DNA of 64,000 nt from Lithobates sylvaticus (GCA_028564925.1 CM053033.1:85776468-85840467), one strand, 5' to 3'. Counted from the stretch's first letter, positions 32,545-45,600 are shown. The notes: generated by a model from the sequence alone, not told the origin. Made by a program: numbers and translations.

Positions 32545-34300
32545 AATGGCCAGATGCATAACTAGAACCTTCAGGGCCCTGGTGCAAGAAATCATGAAGG
32601 GCCCCCCAGCCTGAGCCTTTCCCCATGAGCCTGGAGCCATTCCCACTGATCTCAGGACCCCTTGCTCCTGTCATGTTCTGCAGTGGACCCCTTTCCTGCT
32701 GTCTTGGCGCCCCCCCCCCCCCCCCCAAAGTGGTAGAATGCCAGGGCTGGTCACAAGTGCGACATTTGCAACCCTGGTAGTTCTGCCAGTGGTGTCAGTA
32801 GGACTGTGAATTAGTAGAGCAATGCACTGTGTCAATATAGCAGCAGTTATTTTCATCTTCATAAAATGTTATATTCTATTTTTTTTTTTTTTTTTTTTAC
32901 AATTTTTCAGGATATCCGTTTGGGGACTTTGGTGAAATATCAGGGGTCTATACAGACCTCTGATGTTTCACCTTTGAGACAGAGAAAGGAGATTGAGGAC
33001 ACAGCCCTCAATCTCTATCTTTGAAGCCTCAGCTGCACAGAATGGATGGACAGGAATAGCTCTGTACAGAGCTTCCCATTCATTCACGGTAACGATCACT
33101 CACTGTGTCCATTCAAAAGGGAAGAGGCCGGTAAATTACCTATTTACCAGCCCCTTTACCCGCTCTCCACCCTGAAAGCATTGCCGGCAGCAGCTGGAGG
33201 GAGAGAGAATGGGGAAGCCAGCAGCGCCGGGGGGAGGGGGTTAAGAGGACGGGGGAAGCCAGCAGTGCTGGGGGGGGGGGGGGGAGCAGCAGGAAACATG
33301 TAACCTGGATACAGGGCCAGTGAAAGGACTTTTGTCTACACAGGCGAAGGTGCATTTTGCTGCCCCCCCCCCCCACACCAGTAATATCCACCCGCCGCAC
33401 ACAGTAACACATCTCCTGTATTGTGCCACCGCTGTGGGCGAAGGCACACAGCGGGCATCTTTAGTCAGGGGGGGTAGTATTAGATGGACTAGCAAATTTA
33501 AATACACTAACAACTGAAGCCAAACTCCAGCTCACGTTTTATAGGCAGTTATAGCAAAAAGGTTTTACATAAATAAAAGCTGATCATTATAAGCACCCCT
33601 GTCAGTGGGAGATGGTTTGTCATGTGCCTCTAACTGCTACATCTGCAGGTGAGAGTGTTCTGTTGAAAAATAACAGAGTTACTGGCCAGATCACCAGATG
33701 AAAATAAAAGAAAGTCAGTCTTAAAAAGAAAATGAATGCAGCCATCACTTCTAAGAAGGGTACCTGGGCAGTGTGACGGGGGGGGGGCAGTGTGATGAGG
33801 AGGGGGACAGCATGATGGGGGGCAGTGCGACTGGAGGTGGTGGTGGTGAAAATATAAGGGGGGGGGGGGGGGCAATGTGACAGTAGAACACATGGGCACA
33901 CTATACTGGCTCAGGTACTGGGCAGTGCACTCCTGTATTACTTTAGACTCTGCTGTGGTAAACAATGTGCTCTTACCTTAGCCTTCAGCAGGAGCAGCCT
34001 GGAGGCGATAAGCTGGAGTCGGTAGGCGAGGAGGGTGGTCGGGGTAGAGCTGGGAGACAGAGCTGGCGGTCCTAGCTGACTCCTTGACTCTTACTTATCA
34101 ACATCGCATTGTGGCTCATGGCTGCCGAAAATCACTTAGCACCAGGCTGGATAGGAGGGGAAAATGGAGGGGATTGTTTCTTCTATATACCGTCCCGCCA
34201 CCCCTTCTATCCAGGTTTAGACAAATGTAACGGGGAGCCGCACGCCTCCCCTGCAATATGGGGCTGAGTCGCAGTTGTGACCCTTATCGTTACGCCTCTG
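32545..34300. repeat. Probable interspersed repeat with G/C runs
   Basis: It begins near gatgcataactagaacctt and gggccctggtgcaag, a start I associate with a frog repeat family, and ends near ttatcgttacgcctctgtt. It holds a C17 run at about 32709, G runs at 33270 and 33778-33870, and T20 at 32880. Boundaries uncertain and no proteins. Confidence 0.35.
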
Positions 34301-34349
34301 TTAAAGGCCCATTCACACCAGAAAACAGTGGGCCTCAGCACTAGGGATG

Positions 34350-34470
34350 AGCCGAACACCCCCGAGAGAGAAGGAGGGAGAGAGAAGAGGAGAGAGAGAG
34401 AATGAATGAAAGAGGTGTGAGGGGTAAGGAAGGGAGGATGAGAGAGAAAGGGGGGATTAGAGAAAGAGGA
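34350..34470 (+). repeat. GA-rich simple sequence
   Basis: Runs of gagagagaagg and agagagagaatgaatgaaag lie just inside the left end of the hAT element. Confidence 0.8.
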
Positions 34471-35089
34471 TGCACATGAGCATGCGTGGGAATAACATCA
34501 ACGCAGCCCGGCCAAGGCAAGTGACCGAAGGCACAGAACCCAGAAGGAAGACCGGGTGAAGATGGAATCGCCCGGGTCGGATTGATCACAGCACAGCACT
34601 GGAGGGCTCAGTCTGACAATTTAAGTGTACCCTAATTAGCTAATATGCTGTGAATACTTGTACATTATGGCATAACCTACCTCAGGGCCTCTAAAAAATC
34701 GTAATGTTAGAAAAGTTTACTAGCGCTTTAATATCATTGGAACCCAGGAGTCTCTCATGGGGCCCCCTACTGACCCGCATAGTTGCCAACATTTCAAAAA
34801 TATTTTCAGGGACACTTTTTTACAAGTGCTATATTTAGAGTAGCTGACATCCCCTATGTTCCTCTATACACCACCATAGTAATTACAAAATTAAATAAGT
34901 ACTAATAATGGGGCAGAACAAATATGAGGACTGAGATTTTTTTTAGTTGAACTAACAAAAGTGTGCCCATTCTAGAGCTGGTAACATTGAGGATATTCAG
35001 TATAATTTTAAAGAACTGTTTTTGTGGGTAAGAGGCACAAGGGAGGAGAATGGATGGTATAAAAGTGGTAAGTATGTGCAGGTGAGGGA

Positions 35090-35375
35090 GAGGAATGTGG
35101 AGGGTCTAACAGTGGCACTATGTACATGAGAGGAGTGCGGAGGGTATGACAGAAGGCACTATGTACAGGAGATGAGTGTGAAGAGTATGACAGTGGGCAG
35201 TATGCACAGCAGGGGAGTGTGGAGGGTATGACAGTGAGCATTAGGTACAGGAGAGGAGTGTGTAGGGTACGACAGTGGGCACTATGTACAGGAGAGAAGT
35301 GTATGACAGTGGGCACTATGTACAGGAGAGAAGTGTGGAGAGTATGACAGTGGGCACTATGTATAGGAGAGGAGG
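35090..35375 (+). repeat. Minisatellite, unit about 41 bp, six to seven copies
   Basis: The unit contains gtatgacagtgggcactatg and tacaggagaggagtgtggag, with one copy shortened. Minus-strand open frames here (149 codons) are by-products of the repeat. Confidence 0.85.
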
Positions 35376-35854
35376 ATGAAGTAATCTGGGAAGGAAAAAT
35401 GTAAAGGTTTGTGGAAGGATGTTTAGGGACTGTGTAGTGGTTAAGCGGGCCATACATGGATTGAAATTACACCAATTAAGCAGAGACCAGCCATAGTCGA
35501 TCTATGTATGGGCTACCTGGTTTTACACAAGTCAATTTATTAACCGACTTGAGTACAACCAGCCTGTCAGGTTTTCCCCAAAACAATCAGTGCTGCCAGC
35601 TATAATTAGCAACACTGATCATTGTATTCACTGGCAGAACACAATAACACTGCAGGAGTGATTCCCCCATCCACAGGTCAGCAGGTGAGAGGGTGTGTGG
35701 GGACAGGCTGGGGAGAGATACTAGTCAGTGGCTGGGTAGGCACTGGCTAGTATCAGAGCAAGATACACACAGGTTACATACTCCACAATCGTTAGAGCGA
35801 GAGCAATAATTCTAGTACTAGACCTCCACTGTAACTCTAAACATGTAACCTGTA

Positions 35855-36122
35855 AAAAAAATGAAAGCATCGCTTAGTACACAAAAAAAATCGTGCTAAC
35901 TTTAGTGTTTTTTTTATCTTTCCAAAAAAACGTTTAAAAAATTGCTGCGCAAATATCGTGTAACATAAAAAGTTGCAAAGACCACCATTTTATTCCATAG
36001 GGTGTCTGCTAAAACAACATATATAATGCTTGAGGCTTCTGAGTAATTTTCTATCAAAAAAAAAATGATGATTTTTACATGTAGGAGAGAAGAGTCAGAA
36101 TTGGCCTGGGTGGCAAGGGGTT
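35855..36122. repeat. TTAA-type element fragment
   Basis: It shares the blocks gctgcgcaaatatcgtgtaa, accattttattccatagggt and tctgctaaaa with the interior of the hAT MITE at 28504. It ends aaggggttaatta, a TTAA-type right end. The left end is not seen. Confidence 0.6.
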
Positions 36123-37061
36123 AATTATTATAAGTAATATACAAATAATTATTATAAGCCCTGTGAGTTCATCTTCTCAGTCTGCTGCAGAGTGTGCCGG
36201 CTTGTATTTAAACTGGCCGCTCTGTATGTAGCTTCTGACAGGCTGCGCAAGCAGCCCTGTATCTCCGAAACCATAGATGATAGCAGCCCCATATTTTAAC
36301 CAGTGCTGGAGTAGGTCTTTAGCTACTCATCCCCCAGGTGGAGTCTCTGTGACTTCTGATCGCTGAGCTCCGACCCTCTAAGTCTATCTTTTTTTATTGT
36401 TATTTTTTTTATTTTTATTTTTTTTTCTGGGCAAATGGGCCTATCTTGAGAAAGGGGCCTGGAGCTGCAGCTCCAATAGCCCCTATGTTAATCCGGCCCT
36501 GTGGCTACCCCCCCACCCCAGCCCCTTTGGGTCTTGTATGGATATTAAGGGGGACCCCGCACCCAAAATAAAACCCTATACCTACAACCCTATATACTCT
36601 GAACAGCAGTATATAGGTGGTGCAACAAGACACGGACTGTAGGTTTGTTCTTAAGTAGAATCTGAACAGGTACATTATGAAGTGTAGCTCCATCCCCAAA
36701 AAATCTATTTTTACGCTTTTTGGAGAACATAGGGAGGGGTTATCACCCCTGTAACATTTGCTGTCTTTGCACATCTGTTCAGAACATTTCACCTCACTTT
36801 CCGTCCCAATGACAAGTTTTTGGAAAAGTGGGGTTTTAATTGAAACAAGGATTGATAAAGCATCAGTAGAGAGGAGATACCTTTTTCCAAAATTAAATCT
36901 TAACAGGATAGAATTTCCCTTCCTAGGGGTAGATTTCCTCTCACTTCCTGTTTTCTCTTTCCGTTTGCAAGTAGGAGTCGTTTGTAAGTTGGATGTTTGA
37001 AAGTAGGGGCCTGCCGTATATACTCTGCAGAAATTTGCCCTATTAGATGTTGGTGTAGCCA

Positions 37062-38195
37062 CAACACTGTAAGCCCTCACAGTAACTCTTGGTGGGCTCA
37101 GGAATGGGCCCTGCTGTGAGTTATTAGATCAAGATTTGTAATTGCATGCACCTGTTGAACAGGGCAGGAAAAATTGGGCCTTTGGTGGTGGACGGTGGTG
37201 CCACAAGACTGTAAGCCCTCACAGTTACTCTTGGTGGGCACAGGAATGGGCCCTGCTGTGATTCATTAGATCAAGATTTGTAATTGCATGCACCTGTTGA
37301 ACAGGGCAGAAAAATTGGGCCTGTGGTGGTGGTGGTGGTGGTGGTGGACGGTGTTGCCACAAGACTGTAAGCCCTCACAGTTACTCTTGGTGGGCGCAGG
37401 AATGGGCCCTGCTGTGAGTTTAGATCAAGATTTGTAATTGCATGCACCTGTTGAACAGGGCAGAAAAATTGGGCCTGTGGTGGTGGTGGTGGTGGTGGAC
37501 GGTGTTGCCACAAGACTGTAGGCCCTCACAGTTACTCTTGGTGGGCACAGGAATGGGCCCTGCTGTGAACTATTAGATCAAAATTTGTAATTACACGCCC
37601 CTGTTAAACAGGGGCTGAAAAATTGTGCCTTAGGTGCTGGTGCCACAACACTGCAACCCCTCACAGATACTGTACTTGGAGCACAGCAGTCACACCTGTT
37701 GCGAAGCATCTTTTTAAAAAATTGTAATTACACGCCCCTGTTATACAGGGGCTGAAAAATTGTGCCTTAGGCATTGGTGCTGGTGCCACAACACTGCAAC
37801 CCCTCACAGATACTGTACTCTGAGCACAGCAATGAGACCTGTTGCAAAGCATTGCCTAAAAATTGTAATTACACGCCCCAACAGGGGCAGAAAATTTGTG
37901 CCTTAGGCATTGGTGCTGGTGCCACAACACTGCAACACCTCACAGATACTGTACTCTGAGCACAGCAATGAGACCTGTTTCAAAGCATTGCCTAAAAATT
38001 GTAATTACACGCCCCAACAGGGGCTGAAAAATTGTGCCTTAGGCACTGGTGCTGGTGCCACAACACTGCAACCCCTCACAGATACTGTACTTGGAGCACA
38101 GCAGTCACACCTGTTGCAAAGCATTTTTTTAAAAAATTGTAATTGCACGCCCTTGTTATACAGGGGCTGAAAAATTGTGCCTTAGGCACTGGTGT
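37062..38195 (+). repeat. Tandem array, unit 135-156 bp, eight copies
   Basis: The unit runs from ccacaacactgtaagccctc through ttgtaattgcatgcacctgt to aaaaattgggcct. The ccctcac landmark falls at about 37074, 37216, 37372, 37523, 37658, 37801, 37937 and 38073. Copies 2-4 differ in length by expansion of ggt triplets (37321-37350 and 37476-37500). It lies next to the 3' end of the hAT transposase. Confidence 0.9.
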
Positions 38196-38300
38196 GGTGG
38201 CATGGATCATTGAGGAGGAGGAAGAGGATAGTCAGTGAACATAACAGGACAGTCACTCAGCATCAGCATAGGCAGTCTTGAAGGGATGTGACATTATAAA

Positions 38301-41300
38301 TTATTCCGTTATATCCGCTTCAGGTGCCTGGTAGCTGGTGGTGATCCAAGACTGATTCATTTTTATGAAGGTCAGTCGATCAACCGAGTCGGTGGACAGG
38401 CGCACCCTGTGATCGGTGACAAATCCTCCAGCAGCACTGAATGTGCGTTCGGAAAGAACGCTGGATGCTGGACAGGCCAGTAGCTCAATTGCATACTGTG
38501 CAAGCTCTGGCCAGTGATCCATCCTCAGGACCCAGTAAGCCAGAGGATTTTCGGTGGGAAAGGTGTCCAAGTCTGACCTTGCCCCTAGGTATTCCTGCAC
38601 CATGTATATCAGACGCTGGCGATGGTTGCTGGAACCGATCATACCTTGGGGCTGCGGACTAAAAAATTGTCTGAACGCATCGGTCAGACGTCCACCTTCC
38701 CCACCGCTCCTTCTGCTACTGACCGAAGCCTCAGCAACTCGTCGTCCAGGACCAGGAGTTTGTAACCTCCCAGTTTCTGGGAACGCATTGCACAGACCTT
38801 TCTGCAAGGCCTCCCTGAGATGTCTCATCCTCTGCTCCCTCTGCGACAGCAAGATAAGGTCCGCAACCTTACCCTTGTACCGTGGATCAAGGAGAGTGGC
38901 CAGCCAGTAATGGTCCCTCTCCTTGATCCGAAGAACACGAGGATCCTTCCGCAGGCTTTGCAGGATCAGGGAGGCCATGCAACGTAGGTTAGCTGAGGCA
39001 TTCGGTCCGGAGTCTTCTGGGTCACTGAGGACGACATGATCGCCAGCCACCTCCCCCCAGCCACGTACAAGTCCACTGGTTTGTTGGGACTGTACATCAT
39101 CCCTAAAAGACTCCTGCTGCTGATGCTGAGTGCCAGGCTCCACCTCCATGCTCACACAATCCTCCTCCTCCTCCTCTTCCTGTGTGATGGGTGGGACAGA
39201 AGGAACACTGTCTGGATAAAGGGGGCCTTGAGAGGCAAGGAAGTCCTCCTCTTCCTGCCTCTGTTCTGCCTCAAGTGCCCTGTCCATTATCCCACGCAGC
39301 GTATGCTCCAACAGGTGGACAAGAGGTACAGTGTCACTGATGCATGCACTGTCACTGCTCACCATCTTCGTGGCCTCCTCAAATGGTGAGAGGACAGTGC
39401 ATGCATCCCTGATCATGCTCCACTGGCGTGGGGGAAAAAAGCCAGCTCCCCTGACCCTGTCCTGGTGCCGTAGTCGCAAAGGTACTCATTGATGGCCCTC
39501 TGCTGCGTGTGCGGTCGCTGCAGCATGGCCAACGTTGAGTTCCACCTGGTGGGCATGTCACATATTAGGCGGTTCTTGGGCAGGTTCAGCTCCTTTTTGC
39601 AGCTCAGTCAGCCGAGCACTGGCATTATAAGATTGGCGGAAATGCACACAGACTTTCCTGGCCTGCCTCAGGACATCCTGTAAGCCTGGGTACCTGCCCA
39701 AGAACCGCTGCACCACCAGGTTGAGGACGTGAGCCATACAGGGCACATGGGTGAGCTGCCCCTGTCGCAGGGCGGAGAGGAGGTTGGTGCCATTGTCAGA
39801 AACCACCATTCCTGGCTTAAGCTGGCATGGCGTCAACCACCTCTCGGCCTGCCCCTGCAGAGCTGCCAGAACCTCTGTCCCAGTGTGGCTCCTGTCCCCC
39901 AAACACACCAGCGCAAGCACGGCATGGCATCTTTTTGCCTGCGTACTCGCGTAGCCCCTTGTACGCCTACGGAGCACCGCTGGTTCCGAGGACAGAGCAC
40001 TCGAAGAGGACATAGAGGAAGAAGAAGAGGAGGGGGAGGAGGAGAGAGGTGTGTCACAATCAGTAGTAGCATTTTGGAGGCGTAGTGGCGGAACAACCTC
40101 CAACACTACTGCACCTTGTCCTGCATCCCTCCCAGCTGCCAATAGAGTGACCCAATGGGCCGTGAAAGAAAGATAACGTCCCTGTCCATGCCTGCTGGAC
40201 CATGAGTCAGCGGTAATATGCACCTTACCGCTGACCGCCCTGTCCAGCGAGGCATGGACATTGCCTTCCACATGCCGGTAGAGAGACGGAATCGCCTTCC
40301 GTGAGAAAAAGTGGCGTTTGGGAACCTGCCACTGAGGAACCGCACATTGAACAAACTCACGGAAGGGGGCCGAGTCTACCAACTGAAAAGGCAGCAGTTG
40401 AAGTGCTAGCAATTTAGCCAAGCTAGCATTCAACCGCTGGGCATGTGGATGGCTGGGAGTATACTTCTTTCGACGGTCCAGCAGCTGGGGCAGGGAAATT
40501 TGCCTGCTACAATCGGACGTCGGTGTACTGCAAGTACTTGGTTGTGACACACCTAATTCTACACCTTCAGTCCTCTCAGAGCAGCTTTCAGAGAGGACTG
40601 AAGATATAGTGGGGATGGAGATCCCAGCTGATGAGGAGCAAGGAGAGGTCCGCTTTGTTCTTTGGTGTGGGTCTTTTATGTGTGCTTGCCAACGAGTTGC
40701 ATGGCAGGTCGACATATGTCTGCTCATGCTTGTGGTGCCCAAGCGGCTGATGTTTTGGCCACGCGAGATACGCTTGAGACAAATATTACAAATAGCAGTG
40801 GTGCGATCTGATGCACTCGTCTCAAAAAAGGCCCACACCAAAGAACTTTTGTGATAACGTGCAGAGGCAGCGCCCTGCACAGGCGGAGCTCTGCGGTGTG
40901 ATACAGTTGGTGTGCTGGCCTCTAGCTGGCCTCCAGGGGGCATCCTGCCTCGTTGGACATGTGCCGCCGCATCCTCCTCCTCCTCCTCCTCTCTCCCTTC
41001 AGGCACCCAGGTGGAGTCAGTGACCTCATCATCCCCTCCCTCTTCACCACAAGAGCAAACCTGGCAGTAAGCTGCAGCTGGTGGAACATTACTGCCAGAT
41101 TGCTGTCCTTCAGCATCCCCTCTCTCTGCGCGCACACTACTGCCTTCCTCAAGCTGGGTATCATCATCCGAGCCTTCCAATCGTTAGGCATCCTCCTGGA
41201 GCATGTACCCAACACTGTGCTCAAACAGTTCGGGGGACTCCTCAGGAGGACATGGTGGGTCTAGGGAAGGGGTGGCTGATGATGCCATTGAGTACGCGTT

Positions 41301-41561
41301 GGCAGCTGCTCTGCCAGTACCCTGAGCCTGGGTGAGAGAGGATGAGGAGGGCTTGGTCATCCATTCTACCAAGCCTTCGGCATGATGCGGCTCAACATGT
41401 CCAGCTGCCGAAAACAAAGACAAGCGTGTCCCATGGCCACGTGCTGATGACGATGCACGACCACGTCCACGACCAGCACTGTTGTCTCTAGAAACAGAGC
41501 CTGCTTGCCCTGTGTTCTTGCCTCGGGACGGTCTGCCTCTCCTTGGCGGTCTTCCAGCCAT
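38301..41561 (-). pseudogene. hAT transposase (BED finger, hAT catalytic and dimerisation domains), nearly intact
   Basis: Reading from ATG at 41561, the gene would encode about 1086 residues in one frame. First comes a Gly/Arg-rich head, then an acidic stretch (EEEEEED), then a BED zinc finger at 40850-40701 (SSLVWAFFE, CNIC, HMSTCH). The hAT blocks VHITADSWSSRH and VVSDNGTNLLSAL (catalytic Asp regions) and LLDPRYKGKV follow, and last the C-terminal dimerisation motif SSVLSERTFSAAGGFVTDHR. Damage is slight: an in-frame stop (TAA, 41181-41183, at a codon likely once CAA) and a short excursion into another frame between about 39580 and 39440 caused by two compensating indels. The gene has no visible intron. 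It resembles vertebrate ZBED-type hAT proteins, but its place inside hAT ends with a TSD makes it a transposase and not a host gene. Confidence 0.88.
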
Positions 41562-41579
41562 TGTAGTCGGTAGTGTATA

Positions 41580-42370
41580 TTGTATAAAAAATAGAGCTCC
41601 TATGTGTGCTCACAACACACTGTAGGTCCTATGGGTGCTGACACTAACACACTATAGGTACTATATGCGTGCTGCTGACAAGAAAATATAGGAGCTCTGT
41701 GTGCTGCCACTAACACACTAGAAGTCCTATGGGTGCTGCTGACACAAAGACACTATAGGTACTATATGTGTGCTGCTGACAAGAAAATATAGGAGCTCTG
41801 TGTGCTGCCACTAACACACTAGAAGTCCTATGGGTGCTGCTGACACAAAGACACTATAGGTACTATGTGTGCTGCTGACAAGAAAATATAGGAGCTCTGT
41901 GTGCTGCCACTAACACACTAGAAGTCCTATGGGTGCTGCTGACACAAAGACACTATAGGTACTATTGGTGTGCTGCTGACAAGAAAATATAGGAGCTCTG
42001 TGTGCTGCCACTAACACACTAGAAGTCCTATGGGTGCTGCTGACACAAAGACACTATAGGTACTATTGGTGTGCTGCTGACAAGAAAATATAGGAGCTCT
42101 GTGTGCTGCCACTAACACACTAGAAGTCCTATGGGTGCTGCTGACACAAAGACACTATAGGTACTATTGGTGTGCTGCTGACAAGAAAATATAGGAGCTC
42201 TGTGTGCTGCCACTAACACACTAGAAGTCCTATGGGTGCTGCTGACACAAAGACACTATAGGTACTATATGTGTGCTGCAGACAAGAAAATATAGGAGCT
42301 ATGTGTGCTGCCACTAACACACTAGAAGTCCTATGGGTGCTGCTGACACAAAGACACTATAGGTACTATA
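41580..42370 (+). repeat. Tandem array, unit 101 bp, about eight copies
   Basis: The ggagctctgtgtgctgcc landmark recurs at 41691, 41792, 41891, 41992, 42093, 42194 and 42295 (with one variant), giving a period of 101 bp (99 once). The unit contains cactaacacactagaagtcc and gctgacacaaagacactata. Copies are nearly identical. It lies just upstream of the transposase ATG. Confidence 0.93.
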
Positions 42371-43129
42371 TGGATGGGACAGAAGGTTGGGACAGAAGTT
42401 GGGGTGCAATGCTGTGCTAACAGCACTGCGATTGGTGCTACTGCAATACTGTACTAACAGTACGCACACACCAGACTAATCCCCAGCAGCAGCTAATAAC
42501 ACACTAACTGTGCAATCAGAAGCAATGAATGATCACTAATGATGAGTGACTCAGGTAGCAATGGTTTAGCAAAGAAATAGCAATCAAGCAAAGACAGAAT
42601 CAGCAGACTGCTCTCTCCTAAAGCCGGAAAACATGTGACCGGGGCCGGCGGCGTGGCGGCCTTTTAAATGGTGGGGCGTGTACTAAAGCCCCTGAGCTTT
42701 AATTGGCTACAGGCGTCCTGCCTGTAGCCAATTATTGCTCTCCTAGTTTCCGGCGCTGTGATTGGCCAAGCATGCGGGGTCACAGTGCATGCTTGGCCAA
42801 TCATCAGCCAGCAATGCACTGCGCCGGCCGCAATGCATTGCGGGGCCGCTCGCATCACACGAATGTGATGCGAACGGCCCAAATAGTTCTGGGCTCGCCG
42901 AGTGAGCGAACGCCCGGTGCTCGATTCGAACGTGGGTTTGAATCGAGCACCGGGCCCATCCCTACTCAGCACACACATTTCTTGCTTTGAGGTGGTGCAG
43001 TGCAGCACGCTGTGCCAAAATTAACGGTGTGTTTATACACCTTAATGCACACAAAAAATTGGTCCTAATGCACTTTTTCTAGTGCATCACAACACACATC
43101 ATAGCCTGGGGTTTACTGTAACAAAGTTG

Positions 43130-45600
43130 CCAATCTACCTCCTACCGTACACTGTCTAGAATTGACCTGGTGTGTGTCGGTGGGGGGCTGCTTCCCCTAG
43201 TGCGTGAATCGAGTATACTACAAAGGGACATATCGGACCATGCTCCTATGCTCCTCTGCCTACAGACTCAGACACCCCCCTCGGAGAGACTGTGGCGCCA
43301 AAAAACGCGTTGGATGGTCTGTCGTCCTGACAGCTTCTGGGCTTTGGTTCATAGTTGGTCTTTTAATTCTGTGTTTTTTATGTACATGTCTTGGTTTTAT
43401 CCAATGCTTTGTATTGTGTTTTCCACCATGAGTTGTCTATCCATGTAACAATAAAATAAATTTAGTTATTTTTCTACAATATTTTTTCTGTCTGTGATCC
43501 ATTCAAAGTCCCACTTTTCTGAGGAAATTGGTCTTATGACTGTGGCGACTATCTCGCTACTTTATCTCAGATGAGACGATGGAAACCGAGATCTCCAAAT
43601 GTATCTCTGACATCTGGTTGTCAAATGCTGGATCCACTTCCTTGCACAATAGGTGGGATGCCTTCATGGCGTTTATCGGGGGGTGCTACCAATCTTCTAT
43701 CTCATGAACTCGGCATAATGCCAACATTTCTATTGAGGCCGAGACCAAGGCTCAAGGTCTGGAATCCCAGTATGTCCTGACCTATTTGGATATGCAGATG
43801 GCCTACCGAGAAGCAACGCTTCTGCGGGTGGCATGGGCTAAAAAGCAGCAACTGGCAAAAACGCAGCACATCTTTGAGCAGGGGGAGAAAATTGGACATC
43901 TCCTGGCTTGGAGCAACAACCCACAGCCACCATTGCCTGTATACAAAACAGACAGGGTGCCGGTGGTAGATCCAGTAGCCATCAACGCACAATTTGTCTC
44001 GTATTACAGTGCCCTTTACTCTTCCAAGGCAGATTACTCAGGGGAGGAACTGGATTCCTTCCTTGGGCAGCTCACATTTCCTACTCTTAGTAACAAGGCC
44101 CATACTCATCTAGACAGTACAATCACCCTTGAAGAGGTACAGCAGGCCCGCAGGGAAAACTCTGGGTGTGTACGGCCTCCCTCCAAAATTCTATAGGCAA
44201 TATGGGGAACAGTTGTCACCCAGACTGCATGAGATGATAGTTTAAAACTCTGAAAGACACCACTCTCCTAACTTCTATCGCGGAAGCAATCGTTGTCCCC
44301 AAACCGGGTAAAGACCCTGAACTCTGCACCTCCTATCGCCCCATCTCTCTGCTTAATGCAGATGCTAAAATTCTTACTAAAGTTCTAGCTAGACTTAATG
44401 AGGTTATTCTTACCCTGATACATGAAGACCAAACTGGATTCATGCCTGGTAAGGGGACGGATATAAACCTCTGCAGACTGTAGAACAGTTCTGGGCGCCA
44501 AGGAGTCACTCAATTTGATGCAGTGGCCTCCCTGGACGTGGAGAAAGCATTTGATTTTGTGGAATGGAATTACCTATGGGAGGTCCTGCATCATTTTGGC
44601 TTTGGCCCTAATTTTATATCCTGGGTGCAGGCTCTCTAGAAGTCCCCCAAGGCTAGGGTTCGCACTGGATCAACTCTATCCCCACCCTTCCGCCTACACG
44701 GGTACCTGACAGGGCTGCCCACTATCCCCTTCGCTCTTCGCCTTGGCCATAGAGCCGATGGCGATTCTCATACGTTCCTCCCCCTTAGTCAGCTGTATTC
44801 TCTGTCCAAAAGAAAATTTCCCTCTACGCAGATGAAACCCTGCTGAACCTTTTAGGATCACCGGAAATTTACTAGGGGCTGCCCTATCACTTATCAACAC
44901 TTTTGGTAGATACCTAGCACAGTTCATCCCTCTTAACCTGACCCTGGTGATGTCCCTCCTGACTCAGAGATGCGCTGCTTGGAAAACACTGCCCCCTTAC
45001 CCCAGTCGGATGGGTCAACCTTGTTGAAATGTCTGTGCTGCCTAAATTTTTGTATATCTTTAGACAGACCCCGATACATATCCCGAACGTGTTCTTTAAA
45101 AAATTTAACAGCTTGATTACCTCATTTATTTGGAATGGTAGCATCCCTAGAATAGCCAAGTCCACTCTGCAACTGCCTATCACCTTGGGAGATATTTGCA
45201 GCTCCGCCATGCTTTTCTGTCCAAGTTCCCTCTACCCCTTGTGCTGGAGATCACTGGTGTCGAACGGTTACTGAGAGCGGTGGATGAAGCTAAACCCCTG
45301 TCCATTCTATACTCTGCCATGGCGGGACTGGACACCTCTACAGTTTTGCAGCTGTTCTCAGTGTGGCAGGCAGATGTGCCCACACTGGCCGATAACTGGG
45401 AAGAGGGCATTCAGCAATACCGCTCTCTGGTGATCTCCGCCAGAGACAGATTCACTCAAATTAAGGCATATTTTTCTCCACAGTGACTAGCTACAATATA
45501 TCCCAATAGAAGCTTGCTCTGTTAAAAAATGTGCTTCGGAGGAGGGCTTGTTCTTTCATGTTGTTTTGTCCTGTCAGCATATACTAACTTTCTGGAAGGG
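43130..45600 (+). mobile_element. L1/Tx1 LINE ORF2 fragment, plus strand
   Basis: In order: the endonuclease end (RDISDHAPMLLCL near 43220-43260), a linker (LDMQMAYREATLLRVAWAKKQQLA), the reverse transcriptase with VVPKPGKDPELCTSYRPISLLNADAKI (44290-44370), [14 protein letters not shown] (44525-44565), LYADETLLNLL (44820-44850, where the usual catalytic YADD is YADE) and the C-terminal part to 45486. About 43330-43500 looks like an inserted LINE 3' tail (aataaaataaa at 43449). It has many frame changes and a roughly 110-bp loss after ttggtagatac at 44912. Confidence 0.82.

Larger units (their letters stand above)
34342..42964 (-). mobile_element. Large hAT transposon, 8.6 kb, with TSD and nearly whole transposase
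   Basis: The left end is tagggatgagccgaacac and the right end is the inverse of tagggatgggcccggtgc, sharing TAGGGATGRGCC. The flanks carry the 8-bp duplication ctcagcac at 34334-34341 and 42965-42972. It holds a minus-strand transposase (41561-38301), a tandem array on each side of that gene (37062-38195 and 41580-42370), a 41-bp minisatellite (35090-35375) and pieces of other short repeats in its left 4 kb. The host sequence on either side was itself a short repeat. Confidence 0.85.

Noticed and set aside
35008-35457. Minus-strand frame of 149 codons, Ser/Pro/His-rich
   Set aside because: It is the translation of the 41-bp minisatellite.
36505-37080. Minus-strand frame of 191 codons
   Set aside because: No recognisable domain; it overlaps short repeats and the start of a tandem array inside the hAT element.
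38301-41180. BED-finger frames as a host ZBED gene
   Set aside because: They lie inside hAT ends with an 8-bp target duplication and carry a stop and frame changes, so they are a transposase.
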